This document shows, one piece after another, positions 60,180 through 64,000 of a DNA stretch of 64,000 nt. Below the pieces are notes generated by a model, which worked only from the letters and a program-made list of their open reading frames with translations, was not told the DNA's origin and made no database searches. Every line of letters begins with the position of its first letter. Position 1 is the stretch's first letter. The DNA lies in contig CAMCYI010000010.1 in the NCBI GenBank assembly GCA_945883845.1, forward strand, positions 62,001-126,000, given 5' to 3'. The translations under genes and the position numbers were made by a program. This stretch comes from Bacteriovorax stolpii. GTDB taxonomy: Bacteria; Bdellovibrionota; Bacteriovoracia; Bacteriovoracales; Bacteriovoracaceae.

Positions 60180-61877
60180 ATGAAATTTCAAATCGCCATC
60201 CTCATTACCCTTTGCGCCAGCTCTCTAACAACAGCTGCGACCACAAATCTGGTTGAACAGGCCTTGGTGTCTGAAGTTGTATACGTAGAATCTCCTACTG
60301 ACACAAACCGTGACGGAAAGCTCGATCGGATTTATGTTTCCATCAGCAGACCTTCGACTGATCAGAAACTCTCATCTATTTTCCAGATCACTCCTTACGC
60401 TCAAGGCGGGAATGACGGTCCTATGCATACGGTTGACGTTGATCTTCTTCCACAGGACGAAGAATTGATGAAAGGCTTCTCTCCTGAAGTCAAAGATCTC
60501 TACAGCAATCTCAGAAAATCATTCAAGAACCTCGATACACCTTTTGTCTCTGATGCTGTTAAGTACGCTCAGGTTTCAGCACACTCAGTTGGCACGGGTA
60601 AATCAACCGGCTGTCCGACTGTTGGTGACATGGCCGAAACACTGGCCGCAAAATCCGTCATTGACTGGTTAAATGGCCGCGCACGCGCCTTCCGCGAAGA
60701 CGGCACAGAAGCAAAAGCAGACTGGGCCAACGGAAATGTCGGAATGACCGGCACTTCATACAACGGCACACTTCCGATCATGGTAGCTACAACTGGTGTT
60801 GAAGGGCTTAAGGCCATTGTTCCTGTAGCTGCAATCAGTAATTGGTATAACTATTATCGGGCCAACGGACTTGTTGTTAACCCTGGTGGCTATATCGGAG
60901 AGGATGCTGACGTACTCGGCTTCTTCATCATGAGAAAAGGTGACTGCAAAGCGGAGCTCACTCGATTGACTGAAACCATGGGACGGGAACACGGAGACTT
61001 CACACAATTCTGGCAGGACCGAGACTATCTTCCTAAAGTTAAAAATATCAAGGCCGCTACTTTTATCATTCACGGTCAGAACGACTGGAACGTGAAACAG
61101 AAACACGCAATTGAACTCTGGGAAGCTCTTGAAGGTGTAGCTCCAAGACGCATTTTCCTCCACAGAGGCGGGCACGGCTCAACAGGCAGCCATGGAGTAC
61201 CAAAGAAGCTCCAGGCGTGGTTTGATCACTTCGTTGAAGGGATCGATAACGATGTAACTAACGGCCCTCAGGTTGAAGTTGAAATGCCTGATGGAAGCCT
61301 CATGGTTCAGAACGAATGGCCGCATGAGAACACAAATGGGCTACGTCTTTATCTCGGATCTCAAGCGGCCCTGACATCATCAGCTTCAAGCACTGAACAG
61401 ATGTCATTTGTTGACTCTGGTAAATCACAAAGGATGGAATCACTCGCTGAGAATCCAACTGAAACAAGAGCTGGACGTCTGGTGTTCCTCACTGCTCCTA
61501 TGGCCAAGAAAACAGTTCTCTCAGGCACTTCACGAGTGAGTCTCAACTTCTCGGTCTCAAACCGTAAAGCAGCTAACATCACGGTCTCAATTGTTGAATA
61601 CGATGCAAACGGCAGAAGCAAAATCATCACTCGTGGCTGGGCGGATGCTCAGAACCATAACGACATCACTCAAGGTGAACTTCTCGTTCCAGGCAAGAGC
61701 TACCAGATCTCTTTCGATCTTGAGCCTAAGCAGGCACAGATCGCTGCGGGAAGCAGAATCGGTGTTCTCGTCGCTTCAACGGATTATGAATATACATTCA
61801 GACCCAAAGCAGGGACTGAGGTTCAGGTGAATCTTGGATCGCAGAGTTTTGTAGAGTTGAAGCTTTCGAATCAATAG
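60180..61877 (+). CDS. Secreted Xaa-Pro dipeptidyl-peptidase/CocE-type hydrolase (S15)
   Basis: 565 aa with signal peptide (cut near TTA). Alpha/beta-hydrolase domain: nucleophile Ser193 in MTGTSYNGTLP, Asp in HGQNDWNV (about 304-311) and His in LHRGGHGS (about 330-337). The C-terminal third is the beta-sandwich of the S15/CocE family. Substrate could be Xaa-Pro peptides or acyl esters. Periplasmic or secreted. A terminator follows. Confidence 0.88.
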   Translation: MKFQIAILITLCASSLTTAATTNLVEQALVSEVVYVESPTDTNRDGKLDRIYVSISRPSTDQKLSSIFQITPYAQGGNDGPMHTVDVDLLPQDEELMKGFSPEVKDLYSNLRKSFKNLDTPFVSDAVKYAQVSAHSVGTGKSTGCPTVGDMAETLAAKSVIDWLNGRARAFREDGTEAKADWANGNVGMTGTSYNGTLPIMVATTGVEGLKAIVPVAAISNWYNYYRANGLVVNPGGYIGEDADVLGFFIMRKGDCKAELTRLTETMGREHGDFTQFWQDRDYLPKVKNIKAATFIIHGQNDWNVKQKHAIELWEALEGVAPRRIFLHRGGHGSTGSHGVPKKLQAWFDHFVEGIDNDVTNGPQVEVEMPDGSLMVQNEWPHENTNGLRLYLGSQAALTSSASSTEQMSFVDSGKSQRMESLAENPTETRAGRLVFLTAPMAKKTVLSGTSRVSLNFSVSNRKAANITVSIVEYDANGRSKIITRGWADAQNHNDITQGELLVPGKSYQISFDLEPKQAQIAAGSRIGVLVASTDYEYTFRPKAGTEVQVNLGSQSFVELKLSNQ

Positions 61878-61897
61878 AAATTTTTTTAACAAAAAAG

Positions 61898-61934
61898 ACC
61901 CCAGACAATATTTTTAACATTGTCTGGGGTTTTT
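61898..61934. terminator. Bidirectional rho-independent terminator
   Basis: ACCCCAGACAAT and ATTGTCTGGGGT form a perfect 12-bp stem with a nine-base loop; T runs follow on both strands (TTTTT plus, TCTTTTTTG minus). It ends the S15 peptidase gene and would also end the tiny minus-strand reading frame at 61933. Confidence 0.93.
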
Positions 61935-61980
61935 AAATTTTAAGCCTATTTGGCCAAATCGCAGTGATTACAACTTTCAT
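61933..61980 (-). CDS. Putative 15-codon micro-ORF
   Basis: ATG at 61980 with AAAGGAG five to six bases upstream, 15 codons (MKVVITAIWPNRLKI), stop, then directly a perfect terminator. The strong ribosome site and closeness to the terminator suggest a leader peptide or a remnant of a deleted gene. No other support. Confidence 0.3.
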   Translation of the reverse strand: MKVVITAIWPNRLKI

Positions 61981-62131
61981 AAATGCTCCTTTGTTTTTTT
62001 CAAGGATGTTCCATAAATTCTCTCCCTAAGCGGAATGGTGAAATTCCAGGCTAATTATTTCAAATTTCAATAAAAGAGCTTCAGAAAGGCTCTATATGAC
62101 GCAGAAATTGTATCTTGGCCGGAGTTCTTCA

Positions 62132-62160
62132 ATGACATTAAAAATAACTCCTCTTATATT
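62132..62160 (+). promoter_or_regulatory. Promoter of the 62167 gene, leaderless
   Basis: ATGACA (62132-62137), 17 bases, TATATT (62155-62160), five of six in both boxes. The A of ATG 62167 lies seven bases after the -10, where transcription should start. There is no Shine-Dalgarno site, so the mRNA is probably leaderless. Confidence 0.6.
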
Positions 62161-62166
62161 GGATGC

Positions 62167-63003
62167 ATGATTAAACTCGCTCCCATCCATACCTTCATCG
62201 ACCCTTTTGTTTCAGCTGCAAGTGGATTGCTACTTAAGGATGACCAATTTCACCTCATTTCGGATGACGAGTTATACGCTGTTGTGATCGACAAGAAAGA
62301 CCCTGCACAAGGGAAAAAGATCCAGCTTTATTCGGGAACACTTCCTGAAGAAAAGAAACTTCGCAAACAAACGAAACCTGACCTTGAGTCCATCGTCGAG
62401 CTTCCATCCGGCGATCTTCTTTGCATTCCCTCTGGTTCAGAACTTCACCGTAACGAGGGCAAGCTCATTAAGGCCGATGGAACCGGAATCAAAACGCTTT
62501 TCTTTAAATCTTTATATTCGGAACTTCGAAAAAGTTTTTCAGAGTTAAATATTGAAGGTGCTGTTGTCGTAGAAGACTGGCTTCGCCTCTTTCAGAGAGG
62601 CAATGGTAAAAAGAATCAAAACAGTACCATTGATGTAAACTTAAAAGATTTTCTCATGGGCAAAAATACCATCTCCTACATCAAGCATATGGAACTGGGT
62701 AAGCATAACGGTGCCAATCTAAGTTTCACTGATGCCACACTTTTTAATGATCAGATTTATTTTCTCGCCGTCGCAGAAAACTGCGAATCTACTTATCTGG
62801 ACGGAGAATTCAAAGGTTCAGGTCTTGGGATCATGACTCTGAAAGGGAAAGTCCTCGGGCTCGAGCCATTGGATTTGAAAAATAAACCTGAAGGACTCTG
62901 TATCGATGCTGATAGCTTTTATGTTGTCACAGATGACGATGATCGCTCGAAACCTTCAAGACTCTTCAAAGGTAAACTTCCAGCGGCGAAGACTCAGCAA
63001 TAG
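62167..63003 (+). CDS. Uncharacterised protein, possibly beta-propeller-like
   Basis: 278 aa, no signal peptide. Strand-rich with repeated short motifs (SGLLLKDDQFHLISDDE, PSGDLLCIPSGSE, PEGLCIDADSFYVVTDDDD) that suggest propeller blades, as in DUF6929-type proteins; I am not sure of that family. Ends in a basic tail. Probably leaderless. Function unknown. Confidence 0.65.
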   Translation: MIKLAPIHTFIDPFVSAASGLLLKDDQFHLISDDELYAVVIDKKDPAQGKKIQLYSGTLPEEKKLRKQTKPDLESIVELPSGDLLCIPSGSELHRNEGKLIKADGTGIKTLFFKSLYSELRKSFSELNIEGAVVVEDWLRLFQRGNGKKNQNSTIDVNLKDFLMGKNTISYIKHMELGKHNGANLSFTDATLFNDQIYFLAVAENCESTYLDGEFKGSGLGIMTLKGKVLGLEPLDLKNKPEGLCIDADSFYVVTDDDDRSKPSRLFKGKLPAAKTQQ

Positions 63004-63013
63004 ATAGTTTTTT

Positions 63014-63424
63014 TTACATCTCTATCCGGTCATCGAAAATGTCTCTCATTGACACCGGAATGAGTTGCTTGATGTGTGAGGCTTCCTCTGGAGAAAGCAC
63101 TGATAAAATTCGTTTCATGGCCACCGGAACCAGCTCCGCCAGACTGTAATCTTCTATCCCCTGTAAATGATAATTGACCTCGGCGAGAAATTCACTTTTG
63201 TTCACACTTTCCGATTGCCTCATATCATTGCGCCAATTTTCGAAGTACCAATCTTTTAATTCCAATGGCAGATGAGTTCCAAGACGATAAGCTTCAAGTT
63301 TTGGCAACCGATCTCGAAGTGCTAAGAGTGATGCACGGAGGATTGCTTCTGCATCTCCTTTGTCATGAAAAATACCTGTGGCCATCATTGACTGACACAT
63401 GTTTCTGACTTCATTCTGGAACAT
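63014..63424 (-). CDS. DUF2267 protein
   Basis: 136 aa, helical, no signal peptide. The core ILRASLLALRDRLPKLEAYRLGTHLPLELKDWYFENW (about 29-65; quoted core ALRDRLP and HLPLELKDWY) matches DUF2267, a family of small cytoplasmic helical proteins often near stress genes. It ends 10 bases after the convergent 62167 gene. The BON-domain lipoprotein on its other side often accompanies such stress genes. Confidence 0.85.
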   Translation of the reverse strand: MFQNEVRNMCQSMMATGIFHDKGDAEAILRASLLALRDRLPKLEAYRLGTHLPLELKDWYFENWRNDMRQSESVNKSEFLAEVNYHLQGIEDYSLAELVPVAMKRILSVLSPEEASHIKQLIPVSMRDIFDDRIEM

Positions 63425-63649
63425 AATTCCCCCTATTCGTTCAAAACATTACAATCAATAGAGGCGCTGGATAAAATGAATAAATTCCAAAGAACGACCA
63501 ACCGACCATCTTAATTCCTCTTGATTCAAGACACCATCCGGCTCAAGCGCATCAAAAAATCACTCATAAATACAGCTGTGCAACTTCCATTTCATACACC
63601 AATGCAAATAAGCTTTTTGTTAACGAGCGGTGTGAACAAGGAGAAAACC

Positions 63650-64000
63650 ATGAAGTCCTCAATTTCCTTTATGACAGCCACGATTCTAGTGCTGGCAGTT
63701 TCCTGCTCGAGCCGCAGTAAATATGCAGAAATAAATAAAGATTTGGGCAAAGATGTCACATCATCTGACCCTGTAGACAGGAATTCAATTGATGATACCC
63801 GATATAGTGAAAATCGGACTGCAGGACGGACGACGGCCTCACAGATAAAAGACATGGATAGTAATGTCGAAGTCACACGTAAAATTCGCGACAGGCTCAC
63901 TGACATGGATGGGCTTTCCGTGCGAGCCCAAAATATTACGATAGTAACAAGCCGCAACGATGTAACTTTGAAAGGTACAGTTGCAAAGAAAGAAGAAATT
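63650..64000 (+). CDS. BON-domain lipoprotein (partial, runs off the window)
   Basis: 117 codons are present, from ATG 63650 with AAGGAG six bases upstream. Signal peptide with lipobox LAVSC (Cys18), a polar linker (about 20-75), then the start of a BON domain: VEVTRKIRDRLTDM and VTLKGTVAKKEE. BON lipoproteins such as OsmY-like ones guard the envelope under stress. The open minus-strand frame here is a shadow. Confidence 0.85.
   Translation, partial: MKSSISFMTATILVLAVSCSSRSKYAEINKDLGKDVTSSDPVDRNSIDDTRYSENRTAGRTTASQIKDMDSNVEVTRKIRDRLTDMDGLSVRAQNITIVTSRNDVTLKGTVAKKEEI

Noticed and set aside
63592..63957. Minus-strand 121-codon frame
   Set aside because: It is the shadow of the BON-domain lipoprotein, which has a ribosome site, lipobox and BON pattern.

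Overview
The window reads as chromosome of a Gram-negative bacterium with an outer membrane containing Kdo (a complete kdsB-pyrG-kdsA-kdsC operon). It has many secreted proteins, lipoproteins and beta-barrels, a Tad/Flp-type pilus locus, complex I genes and very tight gene packing with 1 to 17 bp overlaps. Gene content, moderate GC and the many peptidoglycan- and envelope-directed proteins suggest a Bdellovibrio-like organism, perhaps of the Bacteriovorax/Peredibacter branch. This is inference; there is no rRNA or other phylogenetic marker to confirm it. No phage, IS element or CRISPR array is visible.

Layout. 1-5400: end of an unknown gene, a Sua5-type t6A synthase, then the minus-strand Kdo/CTP operon. 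5475-9155: a small secreted coiled-coil protein, a TolC-like protein, a small barrel candidate and adenosine deaminase. 9139-19300: SPOR protein, then a Tad/Flp cluster (pilin, small membrane-anchored proteins, CpaB-position protein, CpaC-like secretin, CpaF-like ATPase). A 72-aa lysine/alanine-rich gene sits in the middle of this cluster on the opposite strand, and a TadC-like protein lies further on. Beta-lactamase-fold hydrolase, Xaa-Pro aminopeptidase and EttA lie between. 19379-25410: rRNA methyltransferase, three-gene ABC-2 exporter, Mpo1-like protein, peptidoglycan amidase and small secreted proteins. 25594-28340: a partial complex I operon, nuoB-C-D-I. 28490-33402: metalloprotease-like protein and a four-gene lipoprotein cluster including LpoB. 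33558-39720: superoxide dismutase, a PhoB/PhoR-like pair, a TPR-barrel protein and a FecR-domain protein.

39943-42103 holds the most striking content: two tandem secreted paralogues with the hallmarks of the Phytophthora GP42 (Pep-13) transglutaminase-elicitor family. They have a Cys/His/Asp set and the WNQP core of the Pep-13 peptide. 42138-48150: porin, DedA, a two-gene split version of PuuD (membrane part plus cytochrome c lipoprotein), a secreted protein with a His/Cys pair resembling caspase-type peptidases and a possible Shine-Dalgarno-masking hairpin, an L,D-transpeptidase and an SRPBCC protein. 48255-52150 is accessory and decaying: small secreted proteins, a DUF2891 remnant, a HigB/HigA-type toxin-antitoxin pair with a palindromic promoter, a gene fragment, tRNA-Arg(CCG) and a SET-domain gene broken by TGA.

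52246-64000: AsmA-like protein, selU-selD with a divergent LysR regulator, PAP2 phosphatase, RlmG, an S15/CocE-type peptidase, a probable leaderless gene, a DUF2267 protein and the start of a BON-domain lipoprotein. Several genes (5475, 48575, 55866, 62167) have a -10-like hexamer ending 5 to 6 bases before the ATG and no ribosome binding site, which suggests leaderless mRNAs.
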